Notes: generated by a model from the sequence alone, not told the origin. Counted from the first letter of the stretch, positions 1 to 8,243 are shown. The stretch is 11,338 nucleotides of DNA from Beroe ovata (GCA_946803715.1 CAMPET010000394.1:20970-32307); one strand, 5' to 3'. Made by a program: numbers and translations.

Positions 1-31
1 CGCACACACACACACACACACACACACACAT
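1..31. repeat. (CA)n microsatellite at the left edge
   Basis: An uninterrupted CA run opens the window and may continue to its left. It is one of several CA/GT tracts here. No gene touches it. Confidence 0.95.
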
Positions 32-447
32 CCACTCAGATAGTCAGATATGTCTGGAACACATGAAATTACTCAGGTACTTGTGCTAAGTGGAGTTGTG
101 TCAAGCAATGCATGGATCAGTGAGACAGTGGAAGGTGGGAGGGTAGAGGAGAGAGAGATGCGGAAGATAAGGTTTAAGGGATGGAAAGGGAATATTATCG
201 GTTTGTTTTTGGTGAAGAGAAGTGAATTGTGCAGAGGGGACCCTAGGAGTGACAAAAATATTGAGTTTTTCAGTTGATTTGATCTTGTAATGCGGCGCTG
301 ATGACGGAGTATTCGAAGTCAATCTTCTTCTTGATCCGCCCAGCAGACATCTCTGAAATGAATGAATGATAATGCAATGATCATCAAAGCTAAACATAAT
401 AAGTACTCCTATCATGCGCATTTTGATTACAATCATCTGCAGTTTTA

Positions 448-532
448 CTCTCTCTCTCTCTCTCTGGAGCATAGTATTTTAATACATGAAATTGATTGAA
501 AAACTCTGCCTAGGTCCCCTCTCTCTCTCTCT
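448..532. repeat. Pair of (CT)n microsatellites with similar right flanks
   Basis: CT runs at about 448-465 and 518-532 are each followed by nearly the same bases (GGAGCAT and TGAGCAT). This suggests a local duplication of the microsatellite with its flank, or independent growth at two similar seeds. Further CT runs in the window are at 8225-8243 and 10863-10880. Confidence 0.85.
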
Positions 533-860
533 TGAGCATCATGTATACCTATATCAGTGGACCACTGCTGAATGATAGACCACTGACTGATATGGAATGA
601 TCAGTACATAATGACCCTGCGCTCTGCATGCCATATTATATCGTCTGCCATCATTCAGTGCTATGGACGTGGTGTAATAAGAATGGAGAGATGATCGTGA
701 ATGTAATTCAAAAATATGCTGGAAAGAGTTGGTGAGGGCATTTACCGCGGGCAAATGGCTGGATTTGGGCGTTTCCCATGGCAAAAGGGGCTGGTTTTTA
801 TTCCATTGATATCTTGAATCATATAAGTTCACGGACATTCTTTTCAGATGTTTGGCTTGA

Positions 861-919
861 TGTGACGTCACAACTCGGATATTTAACCACGTTGTTGAAG
901 AATGCAGCTCCAAGGTAAG
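861..919 (+). promoter_or_regulatory. CRE palindrome, TATA-like element and donor-like site
   Basis: TGTGACGTCACA (861-872) is a 12-bp perfect palindrome containing the full CREB/ATF site TGACGTCA. It is followed by TATTTAA (880-886) and then CCAAG|GTAAGC, a near-consensus 5' splice site with the intron starting at 915. The order resembles a small promoter plus a noncoding first exon on the plus strand. However, the distance from TATTTAA to the donor (about 30 bp) leaves almost no room for an exon. It could be a remote 5' exon of the gene at 4170, or chance. Confidence 0.25.
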
Positions 920-2085
920 CTATGTTTGTTAAATACCTTATGCCTACTAGAGTTTCAATAAGTTTTAAATAAAGTTTCAACAGTGCTGTTGAAAAATGAT
1001 TCGAGTCAAGGTATATCTGTTTTTGTTGATATTGGGGACCGAATTGGACTTGATTTCCCTTCTCATCCGTACAATACCATATTAGGTAATTTCATATAAC
1101 TACCATATAAGGATTTGAGCGCCAAGCTATTTCTCGATTTTCACTCCAAATATTCTGGTACGTGACCAGCACCTGGCACTTATTGATTAACTAATTAGCG
1201 TACTAGCGTACCTGGTGTGATATGTTCTGGTGTCAACGTACAGACACGATACCACATGTGGCCGAGTCTAAATTTAGTGAACAAGCACTATATTTGTCAG
1301 ACTTTTCTGTTTTTCGGGAAATCAAATTTACTAAGAATTAAACGAAATACAATCGTATGTTTCGGTAATGTCACTTAACTGATGTGCATAACCAAGAATG
1401 CAAACTTCATATTTTCATACTTCCGCATTCTTAATCCTGCCTCTACCTTCCTATTCCTTGCACTCTCCTTCTACCCATCTTTCTCACTTGGACATTGTTT
1501 GTTCTACCTACCAGATGCCTAGCTGCTGTCATCGGACTTCTATCCTATATACATTTACTAATATTAATATTATAAGCTGGACGTTGTAGGGATGAATTAT
1601 AGTCGTATTTTGGTGTTTTTCTTGAGTTCGGTATATAACTTCGATGCACGGTGGCCGCACTATTTCATCCCTTTTCAAACTGGATTATCATGATTTTTAA
1701 TCATGGTATACTTTCGTGCTGGACATCTTCCGCAAGCGACAGAGAATTTGAACTTTTATTCGTCGGTTCATACAATTGTATACACTACTTTCTACTGTCT
1801 ACACGATGATGATTCACACGCTGTATCAGATTCTTGCAGGTTACCACGCCTCTTTTTCTCCTTACATTCCTTCAAAATGTTGTTCATTTTTAAACAGCAT
1901 GGATAAATACAAATATATCAACACTATTAACACTTCGAGGCCTATGGCCTACGGGGAAGGCAATTTCTCTGTATATTTTATTGTCATAACTCAGTCTGAA
2001 TGGTAAACTTTATTCTTGACCCAAGACTGCAACTAAAGGCTTCAGTTTCCATTTCTGTTTTGTGTTGGTGAACGAACATCTGTAG

Positions 2086-2236
2086 ACTTGTGTCAAGTTA
2101 TGTGGAATGTGGTGTCAAGGTTAATAACGGTTACATATAAGTGATGTCAATACTGGTGTCAGAACCTAGTGGTGTCAACAAGCACTGTCGCAATGTGGTG
2201 TCAACGAATTCTTCGCTTTGTGTAAAGTGGTGTCAA
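2086..2236 (+). repeat. Degenerate array of a GTGGTGTCAA motif
   Basis: Copies of an 11-bp core close to AGTGGTGTCAA begin at about 2086, 2108, 2140, 2152, 2168, 2181, 2194 and 2226. Several intervals are 16 or 32 bp, others are 12, 13 and 22, so this looks like a decayed tandem array. The core is the same as in the regular 16-bp minisatellite at 11074-11290. A lone related copy lies near 1226-1236. The region is not plausibly coding. Confidence 0.7.
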
Positions 2237-2291
2237 GGTGTCTATCACAGGTGCCATCACCGGTCGTGTCACCTTACCGTACAAGAAGTCT

Positions 2292-2333
2292 GACTGAGTT
2301 CCGCGGAGTTCAGACTGATTTCTGCGGAGTTCT
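2292..2333 (+). repeat. Two imperfect 21-bp tandem copies
   Basis: The 21-bp unit at 2292-2312 is repeated directly at 2313-2333 with 18 of 21 positions identical. Both carry GCGGAGTTC. It lies just right of the GTGGTGTCAA array. The unit is in frame as seven codons, but the surrounding frame runs into a GT microsatellite and is not convincing as protein. Confidence 0.75.
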
Positions 2334-2479
2334 ACTAAATCTATATTTATATATGTCCAACTGCAGCACTTGTTCCGTGTTTTTGTACTTTACATATCTC
2401 TACTCAGAGCTTTCCTCCGACTTCATACACAGCTTTCTGTCAACTCCAATAGTAGCTCGGGAGAGCTGTCCTCGGGTTT

Positions 2480-2542
2480 TGTGTGTGTGTGCGTGTGTGT
2501 GTGTGTGTGNTGTGTGTATGTGTGTGTGTATGTGTGTGTGTG
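2480..2542. repeat. (GT)n microsatellite with an N
   Basis: This is a GT tract with GC and AT interruptions and a single unresolved base at 2510. Its true length is probably not represented correctly in the assembly. Confidence 0.93.
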
Positions 2543-2834
2543 ATATATGAAGTGACAGTGAAGTGGTGATGAAGAGTGATATCGCATGGTGTGAAGAGTT
2601 GTGAAGCTTATTCATGGGAGTGGTCCTATTCTAGGATTGGTCGCTCATTCATAATTTGAGGTCATTATAGTAGGTTTGTTGAAATCAGTTCTTAGATAGT
2701 TTTTAAACTGATGCTCATCATCAAACTTGCTTATCATCACTGCTGTTGAAAGGAAAATTCCGATTTTGGCACATCATGCGACGAACTGGATGACAATTAC
2801 CATCTTGCCGAAACCTGTCGATAGTCATCTAACA

Positions 2835-2844
2835 ATGACGTCAT
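2835..2844. promoter_or_regulatory. CRE palindrome (CREB/ATF site)
   Basis: ATGACGTCAT is a perfect 10-bp palindrome containing the full cAMP-response element. It lies 7 bp left of an RFX X-box (2852-2864), so the two form a compact pair. Whether it is used is unknown. The nearest supported gene start on the plus strand is 1.3 kb away. Confidence 0.4.
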
Positions 2845-2851
2845 AAACATC

Positions 2852-2864
2852 GTAACCTAGCAAC
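2852..2864 (+). promoter_or_regulatory. RFX X-box, copy 1
   Basis: GTAACCTAGCAAC fits the RFX-family consensus GTNRCC(N0-3)RGYAAC at every position with a 1-bp spacer. In animals X-boxes are bound by RFX factors and often mark promoters of ciliary genes. The identical 13-mer occurs in reverse orientation at 7826-7838. A further half-site-like GGTTACC follows at about 2881. Its role here is inference from motif match alone. Confidence 0.45.
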
Positions 2865-3245
2865 CGTGGCTTTGACGCTTGGTTACCAGCGATTTCGCTG
2901 AGGCATATACACTTTGTCGGGTGTCAAAAATTAGGAGTTTAAAATGAGTCACTTTGAGCGATGCTTCGAAACAGCGTACTACAGCAGTTGAACAACTTTG
3001 TTATCTTTGCAAGGTGAAAAGTTACGTTTTTGGAAGTTTCTCTGTGATTGGTTTGAAAAGTGCTCTAATCTCGGATCCCTCGTGAACTTGACTTTGCCAT
3101 AGGAACTGTTGGCCCGGGTTGAGGTTGGGTCCCTAGATGATATAACAGTTGTTGTTGTACTTTGTGTTCGATTTGTTTAAACTAGTCTGCAACAACGCCT
3201 TGCATTGTTTCCATGTCGCGTTTCAGGGCTTTCGACCCCTTGCAG

Positions 3246-3246
<1 letters not shown>

Positions 3247-3278
<32 letters not shown>

Positions 3279-3383
3279 AATAGAGAGATAGATATATACA
3301 CTCAGACACACACACACAGACTCGCAGACNTTCAATATATATATATTTTCTTTCACAAAAACACACACACACACACACACACA
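3247..3383. repeat. Compound CA / A / AT microsatellite cluster with an N
   Basis: A pure CA run (3247-3274) passes into poly-A, a short GA/GATA stretch, a second CA run (about 3304-3318), an N at 3330, an AT run (about 3335-3346) and a third CA run (3360-3383). This is a low-complexity, assembly-prone block of about 140 bp. Frames reading through it on either strand are artefacts of simple sequence. Confidence 0.92.
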
Positions 3384-3651
3384 GCTATGAAGGTGTTGTC
3401 ACTTATACCCAGAATGTACCCGGTCCAGTTCGGATATTAACACATATTCGTAGTAAGAAAGCCTGTAGTCATTGGTCCACTTGCCACAGAATTCACGCCA
3501 TATAGTTTCACACACTGTTTATAGTTTATACTGACAAAAATAAAGTCCTTTATCTGACATATATATAGTCCTTCCTTCCGGTTAAACACAGGTACACAGG
3601 AAACCCTTGTGCCTTTCATTGAGGACGTGTTTTAAAATCGTCACTTCCCCA

Positions 3652-3659
3652 TATATAAA
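3652..3659 (+). promoter_or_regulatory. TATA-like box upstream of the LASP-like gene
   Basis: TATATAAA matches a canonical TATA box and would place transcription start near 3680, about 490 bp upstream of the start codon at 4170. The 3' splice-like tract ending at 4166 would then close an intron in the 5' leader, but I found no strong donor between 3680 and 4150. The promoter may therefore lie elsewhere, or the leader may be unspliced. Confidence 0.3.
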
Positions 3660-4020
3660 CGCAAGGGCTTATTTTTAAAGCGTGTGTTGCTTTTTCAAAA
3701 GTCATGTTGATTTGAATATATGTTCGTGCGCGGCTGATAATATGTTATGCTACATTCAACAATACCCGTTAACAAATAGTTATACTTGTAGTTGCATTGT
3801 GGGTTTTGCATATTTATCAAAGGAGAGTGCATTCCACCTCCAATTTCTAGGAATTGTCAATCAGAGACGAAGTTATATCTTCTTGACTACTGTCACTCAC
3901 TTCCACGATTCCCACTTCCTGGGTTGCTTCTTGTCAGATATTCCATGTACTTTCTATTCGACGTTGCTCGATTCACCAATATCATGAAAAACTTGTGAAA
4001 AACTCTCCTTGTAGAAATTT

Positions 4021-4166
4021 TTTCTTGTTATACCCCACTGATAACCTCCCTAATCCTCTCGTGAACCCATATAACCACTCTCACAAACCCCTATAACTAC
4101 CCCCAAAGCCCCTGGTACCCCATCGCTCTTGCCTTGTCCCTTACTCACCGTTATACCTACCTCTAG
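4021..4166 (+). other. C-rich, pyrimidine-rich tract ending in a 3' splice site
   Basis: The stretch is rich in C and T and ends in ACCTACCTCTAG at 4166, a good acceptor. That would make the coding exon begin at 4167, three bases before the ATG. Within it, loosely repeated blocks share the pattern AACCC-TATAAC-AC (about 4063-4083 and 4085-4105, with TATACC echoes near 4030 and 4151). The best reading is the end of an intron in the 5' untranslated leader. An unspliced leader remains possible. Confidence 0.5.
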
Positions 4167-4169
4167 GCA

Positions 4170-6071
4170 ATGATATCAGTTTGTGCGTCATGTAGCAAGT
4201 GTGTATATCCAACGGAAAAGGTCACCTGTTTCGACAGACCATGGCACAAGTTCTGTTTCAAGTGCCAGGAGTGCGGCATGGTTCTCAACATGAAAAACTA
4301 CAAGGGATATGAAAAGAAACCGTACTGCCTCGCCCATTACCCCACCGTACGTTACACACAGGTGGCTGAAACCCCGGAGCATAAGAGGTTGAAGGAGAAT
4401 AGCAATGTGTTGAGCAAGGCAAAGTATCAGGCAGATTTTCAGAAGCAAAAAGGAACCAAAATATCAGTTTCGGATGATGTAACGAATGAAAAGTTAAAAC
4501 AGTTGAAATCGTTTCAGAGTCAGACTCAGTATCAGAAACAGTTTAAAAAAGAGATTATCGGATCGAAAACTTCCGTTCCCGATGACGTTGTCACGAATCA
4601 GCTGAAGAAAGCGCAGGAGAACATGAGTGTTGTTCGGTATCACAAGGAGTTCAATGAGCAGATCAAAGGAACTCTTCTTTCAACAACCGAGGATATCAAA
4701 TCTGCCTACCTGAAGGACTTACAGAACTTGAATGATTCGAAGTATCATGAGGACTATCAGAAAAATATCAGGGGTAAGAAGATGTCTCTGGCAGATGATA
4801 TCATGACGAGTTACCTGAAGGAGACTCAATCGAGAATAACCAGTATTGGTTATCGGCAGCGAACTGTGTCTGTGGAGTCGACCAAGAGGAAATCTGTGGT
4901 TTCCGTGGATTCTGTGGATAGTTCCGTGTTTCTTGACAGTGAAGCTGAACCCGGTTCAGTGGAAGTTGTTGAAGCCGCTGAGGGAAGCACAGCTTATAAT
5001 CCTTCAGAGTCAATAGAGCAGCTTGAAGCTGGAGACGAAGTCTGTGGAACTGAGAATGAGATTGGACAAGAAAACGCCCAAACTGATAATTTGTATGATG
5101 AAACAAATTCAGACAATAAATTTGCGAAAAGTTCAGTAGAAGAATCAGGAACTCAAAGTCAAACCAGCGCTCAGGCTGAACAAATTGAAGAAGAGTTTGC
5201 TGACACAATAGACTCAGGGATCATTAATACAGCTGAATGCGATGATGCGATAGCCCCACTATCAAACGACGTGATCAGCAGCCATAGAGAAGCCGATGAT
5301 TCAGTAGAAGATTGTAGAGAAGAGGTTGAAACAAGTGCTGTCATGGCGCCAAATTTAGAAGAGTCGAGCAGCGATCCTACTGACGAAATCGAGATAAAAT
5401 CTCCCGAAACTAACAAAACTGAAGTTATTCCCACCTCCATTTCTGACTCATCTTCAACCGATTTAGAACCAGGCGAAGTCCCGATGATGACTCTCGCTTC
5501 CTCCGAACTCCAACAAGACTTGTCACGTGACAGCCATGTATCCGAGCTTGCTTCATCCATAACTCAGATGATCGATGAGCTGTTTGAGGACCCTCCTGCA
5601 CCCCACAGCTCTGATGAGGACTTGGTCTTTTCACCCGAATCCTCTAGAGAGGACGATGTTCTAGGTGAGCTGGAACAGACTCGTGAAACACGGTCGTACA
5701 GCACTCCCACTGACTTTAGTACACCTGATAGAGAAAGACATAATCTGGGAAGTTTCACATCAGATCCAGGAAGTAATAGTGTGATGCATTACGAGGCCGA
5801 GGGAAACACGAGTAGTGTGGATTCGGCTGGTAAGTTTTTTGAAATCGTTTTTTGAAATCGTTAAATGCTCTCGATATATTCTTCAAATTTTTCCTTGAAA
5901 TCCTCAATCCTTTGCTGATCTGATCATCAACCTTCATTCCTCTCAGAGGGATCTCCCTACTCAATATCAGTGGGCAAGTTGAAGAAGATAAAGAAGCTGT
6001 CCGACAGCATCAACGTGTTCAGAACGACACTGACGCATGGGGCACTCTCCAGGCTTATCAAGGAGGATTGA
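4170..6071 (+). CDS. LASP-family LIM-nebulin protein without SH3 (join 4170-5829, 5947-6071)
   Basis: Predicted 594-residue cytoskeletal protein. LASP proteins bind F-actin through nebulin repeats and link it to adhesion and other partners. The LIM domain has all eight zinc ligands: C5, C8, H26, C29, C32, C35, C53, H56. The stretch [14 protein letters not shown] (40-53) is a LASP hallmark. Four nebulin repeats follow, with the repeat tyrosine at 86, 121, 157 and 192 (spacing 35-36) and the start of a fifth at 228. Each repeat has a Ser plus one or two Asp/Glu-Asp residues mid-unit. Residues 231-553 are acidic, Ser/Thr-rich and probably disordered. The last exon adds a basic amphipathic end (KLKKIKKL, then LSRLIKED). 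Vertebrate LASP1 has about 261 residues, two repeats and an SH3 domain; no SH3 is seen here. The ATG fits because the first zinc Cys falls at residue 5, as in LASP1, with G at -3. Family assignment is secure; the last exon is predicted. Confidence 0.93.
5830..5946 (+). other. 117-bp GT-AG intron in the LASP-like gene
   Basis: The donor is GCTG|GTAAGT, a near-perfect consensus. The acceptor is CATTCCTCTCAG after a pyrimidine-rich stretch. It interrupts codon 554 after its first base (phase 1). Reading through would add only eight residues before a stop at 5853-5855, giving a 561-residue form. A second AG two bases further on (5948) also leads into an open frame, ending at 6091. Confidence 0.85.
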
Positions 6072-6600
6072 AGTGCGCTGCTCAGATATAATTCTTTGGC
6101 GGCAAGCACACAAGTGTGGTTTTCATAGCTGTATATATATACGCGGGTCGGTATGATAAAAACAGATTCGGCTCTTAGGAGAAGAGATACACGCGCTTAT
6201 CTGGAGAAGGAAGAGACTCGTGTACACTGGAGATTTGAAATGTTTTCATGCGAACGCAGGTGGAGTGCAAGAAGTTTCGGGATTGTACGGTTTTGTAACT
6301 GGATTGGATGATATCAATTCACGAAACATGGATCGAATTCCTGCAGTACTGTACAGATTTGGTGTAATTAATTTCATGTAATGGTTGCTTCTTAAGTTAA
6401 ATTCAGTTCTGCTCATGTGTCTTATTGAAGTTAAAAACTGGTGAAAGTTTGAAGTGAGATAATAATGGCTGGTTGAAGTATATGTTACTTGAGATGCAAA
6501 TTATCATTCTCCCAAAAACACAAATAACGATTGGAGCGTAGTACCTTCTGTTGCTTCAATAGATGGAAATTATACAATTATAGAGTGTCTTCGGGCGACT
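6072..6600 (+). other. Probable 3' UTR of the LASP-like gene (end not defined)
   Basis: Sequence after the TGA at 6069-6071 has no further supported coding exon. No canonical AATAAA is seen in the first several hundred bases; GATAAA at 6155-6160 and AATAGA near 6558 are only weak variants, so the cleavage site is open. TGTATATA at 6130-6137 fits the Pumilio/PUF recognition element UGUANAUA about 60 bases after the stop. The right boundary given is arbitrary. Confidence 0.35.
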
Positions 6601-7160
6601 TCGGAGTTAAATTCATGATTTGTCTGACACCCATCGCGTAGTTCATTATGAATCCAAATTCGTCGAAAACACGGTTATCCCACCTCTATTTTGTCCGAGG
6701 GACCAATACACTGCGCTTTCGTTCTGAGTGAGTTCCAGAGATGCTTCGGAGCTGGCAGCATTGAGTCACGAGAAGTGTCGCTCCAAGTACTGACTATTAC
6801 AGCTGAGGTAAGTCAGTACCTAGTGAATAGTGATCACATGATACAAGATTTCATCTCGCGGCGGTCACCAGCTTAACGAATATATCTGCGCGTCAACTGA
6901 CTTCTACTCGATGACCTTATTCCTACACCTCCTGAGTTGGGACTGGAAGATATTCCGGTATAGGATGCGCACCCATCACATCAAACACGCGCACTATACT
7001 AGTGTTTGACTGTTTGACGCACCATTCCAACATACAGCAATCGCATATTCCCATATTATTTTCTAGACTTGTGAGTGTGTGTTTTCAGGGTCATTTCTCG
7101 TTGGCATACCTACCTGCACAGCATTTATATATTGGGCCTGTCAACAACTTCCCTATATAT
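6601..7160. other. Intergenic stretch, no supported gene
   Basis: No recognisable gene. A short open frame from about 6700 ends in GAG|GTAAGT at 6807/6808, a strong donor-like site preceded by an open stretch of about 36 codons, but the peptide matches nothing I know and no good acceptor precedes it. Confidence 0.5.
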
Positions 7161-7224
7161 GTTTGTGAGTTTGTGAGTGTTTGTGCGTCAGATACACAAA
7201 CACGCACACTCACACACGCACACA
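7161..7224. repeat. Imperfect GT-to-CA palindrome
   Basis: A left arm made of GTGAG/GTTTGTG units (7161-7188) is followed by a right arm of CACA/CACGCACACTCAC units (about 7195-7224). The right arm reads back as TGTGAGTGTGCGTGTTTGTG, an imperfect copy of the left. The strand switch makes a hairpin of roughly 25-bp arms possible. It is probably microsatellite-derived. Confidence 0.65.
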
Positions 7225-8100
7225 TTCTTGATGCCCGCGTGAAACAGTTACTCGCAGAACTTTGACAGTTTTATACAGCGCGATGTCAGAGATATGTTAG
7301 TTTCAGTATTTATCTCGTTTTTGAGAGTATGGGTTTTTATATTTCCAGCTCATTATGTAGTTCCCTGAAGGTTTTTTTTTTGTTTTGCACTGCTAACTGC
7401 TTTCTCGATTATGAAGTATATCAATTAGTTGAGGTGTAACTGAAGTTGAGTTCTGAATAACTGATGGCAGCAGTCTGCCATCGGTAGAAATAATATATCA
7501 ATCTTTCGATTGCCTGATGACGGTTCATGGTACTGAAAAAAGCAGGAATTCTGGTGGAATATGTCAACTATATTTGTACTTCTCAGCGCAACACAGACTC
7601 GATGTGACCATTCAATGATGGACTGTCTTAATAGGTATAGAAACTGAGCACCAGCATCTGCACTTGTCTGCTCGTAGGTTTGCGAGATGCGGATTGTTGA
7701 CGTGAAGCTTAATATTGATCCCAATTAGGATTCATAACTGACTAGCGAATCCTCGTGACGTGCTGACTGTTGAATGACATAACTGTGATCGTCATGATGT
7801 CATCATCACACACGTTTCCTAACACGTTGCTAGGTTACCCCTGCGTTACCCCATGTGATATGTTACTCCACAGATGAAATCATATAACTTCCTGAAACAG
7901 CAAACGATATACCACCCTTTTTGCGATTTTGTTTAATACCGACACACATTCCTATACTGAGTATGATAAAAGTGAAGAACTTTCTCAGCTGAAAACTCGA
8001 CGACAAAAATGTAAAACTTCAGTTGGTGTTTTCTACGCGTAATCATCCTGACCACTCTCTATCCTTCTTGAGCTCCGTTAAAAGTTGAAAAATTACTCCC
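7225..8100. other. Intergenic stretch, no supported gene
   Basis: Nothing recognisable as coding. A 99-codon minus-strand frame at 7425-7724 has no known domain. The stretch contains an X-box (7826-7838) with a CRE-like TGATGTCA at 7795-7802 to its left. Confidence 0.5.
7826..7838 (-). promoter_or_regulatory. RFX X-box, copy 2
   Basis: GTTGCTAGGTTAC is the exact reverse complement of the X-box at 2852-2864 and again fits the RFX consensus fully on the minus strand. A CRE-like TGATGTCA (7795-7802) lies 23 bp to the left, and a second GCGTTACC follows just to the right. In both copies a CRE-type site is on the left in plus-strand orientation. No gene start is recognised nearby. Confidence 0.4.
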
Positions 8101-8104
8101 GCGA

Positions 8105-8139
8105 GTGTGTGTGTGTGTGTGTGTGTGTGTGTNGTGTGT
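8105..8139. repeat. (GT)n microsatellite with an N
   Basis: GT run interrupted by an unresolved base at 8133. Its length is likely uncertain in the assembly. Confidence 0.93.
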
Positions 8140-8224
8140 TGAGTGTTAGTGTAGCAAGAAACCTTATGAAAGCTAAATGTTTTAAATATATGCAATTTAT
8201 ATAGGTACCTGTGTTTTTGACATG

Positions 8225-8243
8225 TCTCTCTCTCTCTCTCTCT
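8225..8243. repeat. (CT)n microsatellite
   Basis: Perfect TC run followed by TGGCC. Like the other CT tracts in the window it has CT, not AG, on the plus strand. Confidence 0.92.

Larger units (their letters stand above)
32..2085. other. Gene-poor stretch with no supported gene
   Basis: About 2 kb without a coding region I can support. Reading frames of up to about 119 codons exist on both strands (the longest is 554-913, minus), but none shows a recognisable domain, a biased composition or flanking splice signals on its own strand. It contains two CT microsatellites and a CRE/TATA/donor combination at 861-919, described separately. An AATAAA at 968-973 has no gene upstream to which it can be assigned. 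Confidence 0.6.

Noticed and set aside
554-913. 119-codon open frame on the minus strand
   Set aside because: No recognisable domain, ordinary composition and no splice or promoter context on that strand; long random frames are expected in 11 kb.
999-1012. Second B-box-like string (GATTCGAGTC)
   Set aside because: No A-box, no acceptor stem and no T-run terminator.
1398-1589. Ser/His/Tyr-rich plus-strand open frame
   Set aside because: Composition reflects CT-rich DNA; no start or splice context and no known motif.
2218-2615. Open frames on both strands through the GT microsatellite
   Set aside because: Their length comes from dinucleotide repeat that lacks stops (Cys-Val or His-Thr runs) and crosses an N.
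3177-3440. Open frames on both strands through the CA/AT cluster
   Set aside because: Simple-sequence artefacts giving His-Thr or Cys-Val runs and crossing an N.
4188-5964. Minus-strand and shifted frames overlapping the LASP-like exon
   Set aside because: Shadows of the real coding strand; the plus frame has a clear LIM domain and nebulin repeats.
7425-7724. 99-codon open frame on the minus strand
   Set aside because: Peptide not recognised, no signal peptide or repeats, and no conserved context.
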